Assembly: GCA_021464245.1 (NCBI GenBank)
Contig: JADCRB010000036.1
Span: 887,717-951,716 of the forward strand
Source of the DNA: Carallia brachiata
Lineage: Eukaryota > Streptophyta > Magnoliopsida > Malpighiales > Rhizophoraceae
DNA: 64,000 bases
Direction: 5' to 3'
A program made the translations under genes and the position numbers. The notes under the pieces were generated by a model. The model was given only the letters and a program-made list of their open reading frames with translations. It did not search any database and was not told the origin of the DNA. Shown here in pieces: positions 12,573 through 22,341 of this stretch. Numbering within the stretch: position 1 is the first letter of the stretch; the number at the start of each line of letters is the position of its first letter.

Positions 12573-13400
12573 CTACACGTGACAGTACAGCCCGCATCTT
12601 GATGGATCTGTAAAAGAAATGGATCGAATATATTGAACACTGATTTCTAAAAAGACTAAATTACAAGTTACACAAAGGCAATAACACAAGACTATATAGT
12701 TGGATCCTTCCCAAACAGCTCTAAAAAGGACAAAAGTGCTACGAGGCAGAAGTAGCAGCAGTTTACTGGAGTGGCGTGGTAGCGGCAGCGTCGGCAGGGG
12801 CTCACTGGAGGAGGTCAACGTCGAATTGAAGAAGGGTGGTGATTGGGAAGTGGCCAGCTGTCGAGTGCGAAGGCCGATGACGCTCTTAAAGGAAGCTGCA
12901 GCGGGGGCGGTGCCGGTGCCATCTTCAGCGGCAACTCAACCCACTCCAATGGGTGCGTCGGCGACTGGTACTACGACGTCGACAGTGGAGCCAGTGTTGA
13001 AGTTGGTGGTATTGGTAGGACGGTTTTGGCAGCTGAGGTAGCGACAGACGCGACAGCTTCAGCGGTGGACATGGCGGCAGAAACGATGAAAAGGAGACAA
13101 GATGCTGAGGGGCATAGATTTTGAAGCTGAAAAGGCCGTGAGTTACTTTATTTGGACTAGATCTGTAAAAAAGTAAGCTAACAAGCACCATAGTAGTAGA
13201 GTGGGGCTAAAAGAGGAAGAAAAGATGCGGATGGAGGGAGACAAACAGAGAGAAAGTCGAAAGAGGGGGAAAAGAATAAGAGTAGTAAAAAAAAGTGGTT
13301 GGTCCAGGGACGAGTTGGGGGTGGGCTGTGTTGGAGAGTGCTTGAGAGGTTTTAGAGAGAGTGTTTTTTTTAAGGGAAAATGTTTATGGGTATATGATTT
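12573..13400. other. GC-rich island of unknown origin
   Basis: A GC-rich block (core 12700-13340) stands out from AT-rich flanks. Short frames occur on both strands. On the minus strand a frame near 13072 starts MSTAEAVASVATSAAKT, then soon meets a stop. The purine-rich stretch at 13215-13300 could be a reversed 5' UTR. I recognise no domain. It may be a decayed gene 5' end or a fragment moved by a transposon, but no terminal repeats were found. Confidence 0.3.
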
Positions 13401-15206
13401 TTTTTTATTATTTTTATATGTATTTTTTTTTTGTGTAATTATATGTATATTTTGTGTAATTATAATAATAAGAAATAATATAAAAAATATTATTATTTTT
13501 TGTTGTACATTTTTTTGTTTATAGTTATATAAAAAATACTCATAATTATATAAAAAAAATGCGTATAAACATAATAAAAAAAAATTATATGCTTATGTAA
13601 TGGAACCTTTTTTTTGGAAAGAGATCATATTGAGTGACCTGTTGGGCCGCTATTCGAGTTCGATGAGTTTTCACCACAAAATTGTGAACATGTGTACCGT
13701 CTCGAAGCTACTCGAGTGAACTGTGTGAGAGGAAAACATGGCATGCTAAGACAAGGGAAGTGACTCGCCTAAAGTGGATTGGAGGCCACTGGACTCTATT
13801 TGGACCACCTAATTTAATAACTTGCAAAAGGCCAGTAACTATCTTATCCACGTTACATAGTTGAGGAATATGCCCATTTCTTCTTTCAGCAAAACCATGT
13901 GCTGCCAGGTTTTGTTTGATCATTTAAAAGTAGAAGCAAGCACATACATTAAAATCCAGTTCGTCCAAGCATTAACCGAAAAAAAAAAAGAAGAAAGAAA
14001 AACAATTGCTTTCAGTGATAGACATGCCTCTTTAATGTTATACCATAAATAAATTATTAAAAAAAAAATTTACCTTCAGCGATGGACATGTCTCTTTAAT
14101 GTTATACCACAATAAGTTAATAACCAATGTTTCCAAAAGCCGTATCTTTGGCAAATCATAGGTTGCATCTTTTTTTTTTTTTTTTTTGAGGTTAATATAT
14201 TTCCTTCACCACAATTGGGGAATGTGACATTCCGTTCCCACTTGGGTTTTTTGGGGTTACACATCCATCTTCACAACCCCCAATTGGTTATTACTGGGGA
14301 ATGTGATAGAGTCCCCTCCCAATTGGGTTTAATGACTAATTTTACTTCACCATCTAATGACTCTTTTCTTAATCAAAGAAAAAGAAAAGTATATACATTT
14401 AGAATTCACTTCAAATTGTTAATTGAAAATAATTCTTAAATAATTATTTAATAATTAATAAAATAATTATTTATTAAATTTTTAGTTAATAACTAGTATA
14501 TTATATCTATATATATGTATATAATATTATTTATAGTTTATATAGAGGAAAACATGAGGGTTAATAAAATTATATATCTTTGATTTTTTTTTTTTTTTTT
14601 TGGTTTTTGACCCCGAACGGTGAAAGAAACAAAAGCCCAATTTAAGTTCCCAAAATTATATCTTGGCCCAAATAACGAGCCCATTTCCGAAAGTACGTAG
14701 ATGGTTCAATCTCTCATGGGCTGTAAAACCTTATTTTCAAAATAAAAGATTAAATTGAAGTTGAACGTTTACTCTAGTTAAGAAGAGTACCTTTCAACTA
14801 TTGAGTTGGGGATTCAATCACTGTCAATCTCATTCTCTCATCTCTTTATATGTCTATTAGAACTTCTCTCTTTATATGTCTATTAAAACTCCTAGTAAAC
14901 TAAATAATAATAATAATAATAATAAAAGATTGAATTGAGGCTCTGAAACCAACCCTCTATTTCCAACCCGAACCCGTCTAATCTATCTACCGACCCAGTC
15001 ATTCATCGACCCGCACCGACCCGCCGCAATCTTCAATTCCTCAATCTCCCCCAGCCGAACCGCAACCCGGGTTTCTTCACATCCGGCAATCCCGCACACA
15101 GTGAACTGAGTCTTGAAGTTGCCGTGCTGTTATTGTGCTTGTCGTGCTTTGTTGGTTGAAAATTTCTTCACGAATGACAATCGTGAATGTTGTACCATGT
15201 CAACAG
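13401..15206. other. Intergenic, AT-rich, with small repeats
   Basis: No supported gene. It holds a duplicated ~40-bp segment (14011-14114), an (AAT)n microsatellite at about 14901-14926, and a C-rich stretch with repeated GACCC motifs at 14960-15070. The region 14758-14880 has a GGGATTCAATC motif reminiscent of a SINE B box, without further support. Confidence 0.45.
14011..14114. repeat. Spaced duplication of ~40 bp
   Basis: 14011-14049 and 14075-14114 share the core ATGTTATACCA and most flanking bases, 64 bp apart, with a few substitutions. Confidence 0.7.
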
Positions 15207-16461
15207 GTTGGCCATGCATGATGAGTCAACGTCTGGACGAAAGGTGGATGATGATGTTCATGAAGGAGCTGTTCCTGCCTATCTGCTTGATCGTAAAACC
15301 ACAGGAAGGGCAAAGGTTAATGTTTGATGCATGTTTCCTAGTAAGTGTATATATGTTGTGCTATATAGACTGTTGTATAGCTGACAAATTTGCTGGCCTG
15401 TGGTGTGTGTAGATCCTCAGCAGCACGACAAAGCAAAAGAGAAAAAAGAGAAGGCCGGAAAGTGGGAGGTTTCTCTACCCAAGGTAAGATAACTTGATTT
15501 CTCCCTTTAGTTATAGATGCAGACACTTCCTGGAATTTGAGCCTCTGGGAGTTGAGGTGTCATTTTCCTTTTTTTCTCTTCTTGTATGTTTTAATTGGTT
15601 TGGAGTTGTGTCAAGGATCAGTACCCTTTAATGGTGTTCTTTCGTCTCCGTTAGGTCAGGCCTGTTGCAGAAGATGAAATGTTTAAGGTGATAAGATCGG
15701 GCAAAAGGAAGAGTAAGACATTTCTTTTTGTCCTATGATAGCTGCGATGTTAATTGTCCTGTTTTATTCTCTTTTTCATGAGATTGCTATTCACATATTC
15801 TAATAAGTATGATTAGCTTTTCGAAGGATAAGATGCCAGTGTCTTATCGGGGAGCCCTCTGCTATTGCTTCTCATACCACTTTTTGTTTGCTCTTCATTT
15901 CTGCAGCCAAGCAATGGAAGAGAATGGTCACAAAGGTTACATTTGTAGGACCGGTTTTTACAAGGAAGCCCCCTAAGTATGAGCGATTTGTCCGTCCTTC
16001 AGGACTACGATTCACCAAGGCACATGTGACTCACCCTGAACTCAAATGCACCTTCAATTTGGATATTATTGGAGCGCAGAAAAATCCTAATGGTCCAATG
16101 TATTCATCACTTGGTGTTGTGACCAAAGGAACAATCATTGAGGTAATGTTTTCTAGGCGTGTGATCGGTAACATAAGTTGTCCCCTAATGTCGTTGAGAT
16201 AACAAATCGCCCGTCGTGGATATCAGGTGAATGTCAGCGAATTAGGTCCTGTCACACCAGCTGGTAGAGTGGTGTGGGGTAAGTCGGTCCGACCTGTATT
16301 GTAATGGCAAAATGTTGTTTATATGTGCTGCTTTCCTCCGTGTGTCAGGGGTTATCTAATTTTTATCTGTTTGTGTTTGTTGCAAGGAAGTATGCTCAAG
16401 CGACAAATAACCCGGAGAATAATGGTTGTATACTTGAATAAATGCCGTACTTCTTGCGTAA
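15207..16461 (+). pseudogene. NSA2: NSA2 homologue (60S ribosome biogenesis), 5'-truncated and frameshifted
   Basis: NSA2 is a nucleolar factor (S8e-type fold) for pre-60S assembly, normally about 260 residues. Six exon-like blocks match it: 15207-15315 (EGAVPAYLLDRK), 15413-15483, 15655-15712 (VRPVAEDEMFKVIRSGKRK), 15907-16142 ([28 protein letters not shown]), 16227-16278 (VNVSELG) and 16387-16461. Most have GT-AG borders, so this is a duplicated rather than a processed copy. The first ~80 residues have no counterpart upstream. Block 2 carries two extra A's in an A run, which shifts the frame. Block 5 to block 6 loses one base, and an ~8-bp insertion precedes the old C-terminal codons. It cannot make the normal protein. 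It lies next to the LRAT-domain gene, as NSA2 does in Arabidopsis. Confidence 0.85.
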
Positions 16462-16489
16462 GACTAAGATAGCAGTAGCACACTAATAG

Positions 16490-16743
16490 CATCTTTGAAT
16501 TGTAAGAATTCAGTGAGAAAAAAAGTTGTAAAAAAAAAATTATAAAAAAGTAAAATTGTGAAAAAATATGAGAAAGTAAAATTTTATATTTAAATTATAT
16601 AAGAAAATTATAAGAAAGAAAAATGTATAGATGAAATTATAAAAATATTTATATAAATAATTAAATAATAAATTAAAATTACAATAATATCCTCGCAACT
16701 AATTAATAGATTAGAGGCTATTTTAATAATTATTCATATATAT

Positions 16744-16778
<35 letters not shown>

Positions 16779-16860
16779 TCTAAATAGTTTTTGCTGGTTT
16801 CTCTCACACACTACTTACTATTTATTTTTCTAATTCCTTTTCAACAGTTCCCAAACAACA
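16490..16860. repeat. Possible MITE with internal (TA)n tract
   Basis: A near-pure (TA)n tract at 16736-16778 is flanked by AT-rich arms. The outer parts show weak inverted similarity (CTTTGAATTGTAAGAA on the left against TTTGGGAACTGTTGAAAA on the right strand), as in worn hAT-type MITEs. The microsatellite is certain; the element is tentative. Confidence 0.4.
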
Positions 16861-17672
16861 AAAAAATGCATTGAAATGTGTGTTTTCTTTCTTATGCTTT
16901 TCGTTCCATCAAAGCAACTACAGTGTAAGGCAGGTAATCAAGTCAATCGAGTGGTCCATTTCAAAAATTCTAACGGTTCTTTTTTTTCTTTTCTTTACTT
17001 TTTTGGACTTCTGAATGATGTCAATGTACAGTGTTTGTTTTAGCTCTCCAGTGTCCTTGCGGGTGTAACATAGACATGTCCTGGTATAAATATATCAAGC
17101 ACTTCAATTCAAAAAAACCAACCTACCTGACGGAGTAATACCGCTGAACAAGTGACCGTGAAACCAACCCAAAGACAAAAAAAAAGAACTGAAAATACTC
17201 TGTGCAGGGGCGCGAATAATAATACTAATAAAAATATTCATTAATAACAATTTCCCACCTGGCATCTGCACGATTTCAGTTGAAAGCATGGTGGACCAGG
17301 CTTTACCTTCACCCTGCCACATAAGACGAGTATTGAAACACCACAAAATACAATCAAGAACGGAAAACCAGCTCGATGCTCCCTAGAGGAATATACATAA
17401 GGCATCACGAAGCAAACATAACAACCAACACCAACCCTTTAGACTTAGGATATAATTCATGGAAGAATGAATCGAGGAAACCCCAATGAATGTATCAGCT
17501 ATAAAGCAGATTATTAGTGTATTTCACATTTAGAGAAGCTGCGAATCGTGCGATGGGGACAAAGGCTCGAGTAATTATATATATATTATTTCATGTGGAC
17601 AAATCTCCAGCCTTTGTGCTTGACAAGAACAAAAACAAAGAGAGAGATTCAAATGTTTCTTCGAGTCCCAAA
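16861..17672 (-). other. 3' flank of the LRAT-domain gene
   Basis: This lies downstream of the minus-strand gene and probably contains its 3' UTR and polyadenylation region. No coding sequence of its own is supported. Confidence 0.4.
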
Positions 17673-19534
17673 CTACTGAATCGCTGGGACTGGTCTCGCT
17701 GAAATTGGGGGTTCAACAACAGTCAGCAAGCCTGTTGCGAGCCTCCTTGTCAAATCCTCCACGGACATCTTCACTACATCCCTCCTCATGCCTATATCAG
17801 CAGCATACCTGCTAGCACAGTAAACTCCAATAGCTGTTGCGGCCATCCCATAAATATTGGTCGTGACAAGACGTAATGGTGTGGATAAAACAGCTGCAAG
17901 AGGGCCCCCTATAATGGATACCGCTTGGCCGCTCTGTCCCATTGTCCCTTGATCCAAAACAAGTAACCCGGTTTTGCAATAGATTGCAAAATCTTCGCAG
18001 TTGTTCTTGAATACATTATAACATCCAAAGCCATTTTCAAGCAGATACTTTGCCCGATGGACTACAGCTGCATCTGGGTCAGAGACTGCAAGAGTACAAG
18101 TTCCACCACGAGCTTTTGCAAGAAAATGTGCAGGGCTGACAGCATACTCAAAGCGGTACAAGATACCACCAGCAAGAAAGCAGTTCAAGCATGAGAGGAC
18201 AACACCATGACCCCCTTCCCTTGTAGTACAGATGGGGCAAGGAACTTGAGAGTTTGCCGGTCCAGAGCTCACCAGAAGCAAATCCAGCACCGTCCCTGTT
18301 CCTACTTCTTGACCACGTCTTGTAAAGTGGATTACTCTTTCATCTCCAATATATATCCCTGATTTATGTTAAATTACACGGAAACACCATTAAGATTTGG
18401 ATAACATGAGAAAAATAATTGTAATCATCCTGCTAATGTCATTAATGTCAAAAGATCAATCTCATAGCCAGGAATCGAAAAGCGTCGGATTGGAAGACTG
18501 CACAAACACATTATTCACACAGCCTTAATCCTAAATTTAATTGGGTTCAACCATATGAATCTTTCATTGCCATTATGTTCTATCATGTACTAAATTTGAT
18601 ATGAGGCGTAATTGTTCTAAATCCTTCCTAACCAAATACTCCCATGTCAACTTAGGTCATCAATTCCCTTTCCTCTCACTGTCCACCTAACCTAGGTCTT
18701 CTCTCTTAATTGGAACATTTCTAAATCCACATATCCAAACCAACGCAAGGGCCACTCTCTCAGCTTGTAACCTAACAGAGCTACACCCACTTGACTACGA
18801 ATAGCTTCATTTCTTATTTGGTCATTTCTAGAGCAACCAAAACTCCATTTGAAAAATTCTCATGTCCACCACACCAACGCTCACTACCGTACAACATCAC
18901 GGGCCTAATTGATATTTGATGATTTAGGCATCAAAAATAACAACTGAGGAACTAAAGACGTGGGAGTACAGGGATTTTAGACTTGGATTTTGTTAAATCT
19001 CTTGGGCCAAAGATATCTTTATTAACCCTTTAAGGTTTCTTGATTCTTAACTCATTTGCATCATTATCCCAAAGTTCCCACTTTTGGAAGTCACAATACT
19101 AATGCATTTTACAGAAAAGTTTAATAGAAGACACTTGAATCAATTTCCACAAGGTCCAGAATTTGATTGACCTAGATACGCCCATCTTATAGGTACGTAA
19201 TACATCTACATTGTTCACTTCTAGGCTACGGGCTACATTTAACAAATCAAAAAAAAAAGAAAAAAAGAAAACCATACAAATCCTAATAAAAAGACTCAAA
19301 CTTGAAAAACAAAAAAAAAAAAAACAGGGATTACCGTGGTGTGCATAAATATAGGCAGTCCTCCAGGAGTATATATGATCCCCAGGCTTCAGGCTTCCTC
19401 TATCAATCCTGCGTTTAATTCATTCCATATTTTAGATTTATTATCTTTAATCCAAGCATTTTTAATAAATTTTTTCAAAAAAAAAAAGCAAAATTTACCA
19501 ACAAAAAAAGAAACCTGTTGGAAAGCAGCCCCAT
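17673..19534 (-). CDS. LRAT/NC-domain protein, LEAD-SENSITIVE1-like
   Basis: Predicted 259-residue protein with an LRAT (NlpC/P60-type) domain. Plant members include Arabidopsis LEAD-SENSITIVE1; the enzymatic activity is poorly known. Three exons with clean GT-AG introns: 19534-19515 (only 20 nt, MGLLSN plus two bases), 19408-19335, and 18358-17673. Phases match across both joins. The family signature SLKPGDHIYSWRTAYIYAHHG is spread over the exon 1-2 product; the His box is at residues 30-31 and the Cys box, NNCEDF, has its Cys at 152. A hydrophobic Gly/Ala-rich stretch follows (about 175-215). The start is supported by the typical MGLLSNR opening. The 976-bp second intron holds a LINE remnant. 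No lesion seen. Confidence 0.92.
18545..18905 (-). mobile_element. RTE-type LINE 3' fragment in intron 2 of the LRAT gene
   Basis: Minus-strand translation gives RNDQIRNEAIRSQVGVA and LRWFGYV, then PKLTWEYLV and WQ-KIHMVEPN in altered frames with stops. This is the characteristic C-terminal tail of plant RTE-clade reverse transcriptases (RIRNE..GVA...LRWFGHV...TW...W..RIH..DPN). It is a dead fragment in the same orientation as the host gene. Confidence 0.75.
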
Positions 19535-19959
19535 CTCTCTCTCTCCCGCTTTCGTTCTTCGCTTGTTAAACTTTCTTCTGCAGAATTGGGAATTTCCCTT
19601 TAGATCAAAGGGACGTACAATTCCTGGGGCTCTAGAAGAAAGCTTCGCAATTTGCAAGTTGGCAGCTTTTTGCGGGTGACGGACGGAGAGAGAAAAATTG
19701 GTTGCTTTTTTGCTTAGATGTGATGACGATTTTGCCCCTCCGATTGGAAAATTTATGAGAAACCTTCGTCGCTAAGGGAAGGCAAGGAGGACGAGGCTAT
19801 TTTGGGGACACGGTCAGACGGTCTGCTTTTGCACGTGGCTGTTGCCCCCTCAGAAGCGGAATGGTCTGCTTCGGCAGCATGGGCCGCGGGACCTGGCCCA
19901 TCCCGGCCCATCCCATCCCATCCCATCCCATCCCATCCTATCCAGAAGGCAGTCTGGAA
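19535..19959 (-). promoter_or_regulatory. 5' flank of the LRAT-domain gene with a (CCCAT)n tract
   Basis: Upstream of the minus-strand start at 19534. A CT-rich stretch directly precedes the ATG on the coding strand, as in many plant leaders. At 19896-19943 lies a run of CCCAT pentamers (ATGGG on the coding strand). No TATA box could be fixed. Confidence 0.4.
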
Positions 19960-20582
19960 TGCCATTGTATTATTGGTTTGCCGATGCGTTGGCGGTGTCT
20001 TGTGGAATTTGAATGGCAAATGGGCTGGTGGATTTGCTCACAATATTGGCAGTTGTTCGGCACTAGGAGAGGAATTGTGGGGCATTCTGAATGGCAAATG
20101 GGTTGGTGGATTTACTCACAATATTGGCAGTTGTTCGATACTAGTAGCGGAATTGTGGGACATTCCAAGTGATTTGGATTTTGCCTGGTAACGTGGTTAT
20201 AGGAGGATTTGTTTGCAAGTTGACTCAATGGTGGCAGTGCATTGCATCCAGAAGGGTGTCTCTCAATCTCATCCCTCATCGAATTTAATTCAAAATATTT
20301 GTGATTTACTCAAGTAGAAGTGGACTGTTCAGAATAATCATGTACACTAAAAAGTAAACTTGGTAGTTGATTGTATGACAAACCTTGCACTTTCACTGTA
20401 ATGAGGTTTTCACACATTCTTGGAGCCTCCCTCTCAATTGGGGCAATTGCTTTGGCAAGATGCAGTAAGAGTTCAGTGGCCCAAACATAAGTTTTTTTAG
20501 TTTAGGGTGATGTGATGTAATTGTTTTTTTGCTTTTTTATGGGTGTACTGCTTTCCCTTTTGATAAGGAGAAAAAAAAAAAG
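19960..20582 (+). mobile_element. L1-type LINE 3' fragment with RNase H domain
   Basis: Translation of 19981-20190 gives GGVLWNLNGKW, NIGSCS and AELWDI. Further on, with a few stops, come ICLQVDSMVAV, HPSSNLIQNI, VVDCMTNLALSL and LLWQDA. These are landmarks of the RNase H (RVT_3-type) domain that ends ORF2 of plant L1 LINEs, in the right order. A T-rich 3' tail and an A-run at about 20570-20582 follow, as expected of a LINE 3' end. The catalytic first Asp and all upstream ORF2 are missing, and several stops break the frame. Confidence 0.8.
20011..20166 (+). repeat. 78-bp in-frame tandem duplication within the LINE RNase H remnant
   Basis: Units 20011-20088 and 20089-20166 are each 78 bp (26 codons) and differ at about eight bases. 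The duplication repeats the GGF.HNIGSCS...ELW block and keeps the frame. Confidence 0.9.
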
Positions 20583-22030
20583 AACATGCTGATGCACTGC
20601 ACAATAAAAACAAAAATGTATAACCCAAAATAAATAAATAAAAATGATAATCCTGTGCTAGTGCCACTAATTATACAAAACTCGCATAATAAACCAAATG
20701 GGAGCGTATGGCCCCTCTTGTAGATGTAGTTGCGTAGGCGGTATGACATCGGGGCATCATGGTCATGGCCTTTTCATGAACCCATACAGTCCTTAGGTGT
20801 AAGGTCTTGCAAGGTTTGGTCTATATTATATGCCGCCTCAAAAAGAAACTAAAAAACAAATAACTTAAAAAACAAAATGCTACAAAAATGCAAAACATAG
20901 AGGGAAAGCGATTGGACAGTAATAAAATTACACGACCAAACCAAGCTCCTGACACGCTTGGTGAAGAGCACGAGGGGACAAAGAAATGTGGGATCACATT
21001 GTAATTAGCCCACAGACGTCACGGACTGGATGGGGGCACGGATGTTGCTTGGTAAAGAGTTTGTCTTTTAATTGGGTGATGTGATTTTGAGATGTTTAGA
21101 AATCACCAAAAAAAGAAACTCGGGATTTATCTAGATTAGCCAATCGAAATGTTTTTGATTGGCTATCAGGCCAACGGACGCGCCCACAACTAATAAATGC
21201 ACAACTTGAATTTGGATTGCATCTTTATGGCTTATACGCGTTATAACTAGAAGATTTCGGGTATGGTTTGCTCAAGCATAAGAGGTATTTGACTTCATCC
21301 ATCAGATATAGGCCACATTAGCCAACAGGAACCATTATATAAATTCAATTAAGTATTTTTAAAGTAATTATATAATTTTATTAACATTATTTGAAAACTT
21401 ATTTATTTTTTATGTTTTTAAAATCAATCATCTGACGATTTATATTATTTTAAAGTTATTTAAGTAGAGTCACTAAAATTTTTTCGTAATAAAAATGGGT
21501 TAATAAATAAGATAAATTAAATTATTGAGTGAAAATTACTACGAAGCCAAATAATAATTGCTTGAGTTATGTGCTAAAATAAAAGGTTCCCTTGACTTAC
21601 TTTTGATCTGCGAGAATATAACACCAAAAAAATACATATTCGTTTCTTCTTTTTTCGGTTATTGCATTATCATACTGGTAAATTACATGTTTGTGATTAT
21701 TTCATTAATTATGATTATATATTAAATTATAATATGAGAGACAACGGAATAGCAAAAAAAAAAGATTTATATAAGTGATTCCAATTAAATTTGATATTTT
21801 TTTATAAAAAAAATTGAAACTTTGTTATTCTGGTGGTATATAATATTAAATCATAAGATTTTCTCCGATTTACAATTGAGTGAATTGGATTACTTTACCC
21901 AACGGCAATCATCCACGTAACCGTAAGCACATCAACAGCCATGTTTAGCGATGCAGACAATTCAAACTTCGTAGGACATCTTCCCGGGTTCCCGATAGAA
22001 TATTCCTTGCGGACTTATGGTAAACATTCT
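20583..22030. other. Intergenic, no gene seen
   Basis: AT-rich sequence between the LINE remnant and the DGD1-type promoter. No coding or RNA gene recognised. Confidence 0.5.
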
Positions 22031-22200
22031 TTAACCAATGAATGATCCCCACGTGGCCATGAAATGCCACGTCATCGCCTGCCAAGATCAGCACTGGCAC
22101 CGGAACACCGCGGCCATATTTTTCGGTCCTACGTGGCCATCCACGTGTTCAATTCGAGAAAACTGTAGAAAGAGAAAATTCCTCCCTATATTTATCCGTG
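22031..22200 (+). promoter_or_regulatory. DGD1-type promoter with ACGT-core cluster and TATA-like box
   Basis: A CCAAT motif lies at about 22034. Four ACGT-core boxes follow: CCCACGTGGCC near 22050, GCCACGTCA at 22066, TACGTGGCC at 22130 and a G-box CACGTG at 22142-22147. CTATATTTAT at about 22185 is TATA-like, and the ATG follows at 22342. Such clusters are typical targets of bZIP and bHLH (light or ABA) regulators; the link is inferred from sequence only. Confidence 0.55.
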
Positions 22201-22341
22201 AATTTCCCTTTGCCTTCCTTACTGTTTCGGTTTATTTCTCTTCTGTAATTCACTGATTATCTTTCTCTGTCTCTGCCTAGAATCCCAAATTTTCGAAAAT
22301 TGTAATTCAAGAGAAAACCCTAATTTTGGAACCGGCGCGCC

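Noticed and set aside
12700..13124. Plus-strand frames of 93-113 codons
   Set aside because: Ala/Gly/Thr-rich, mutually overlapping and without recognisable motifs; treated as a GC-rich island of unknown origin.
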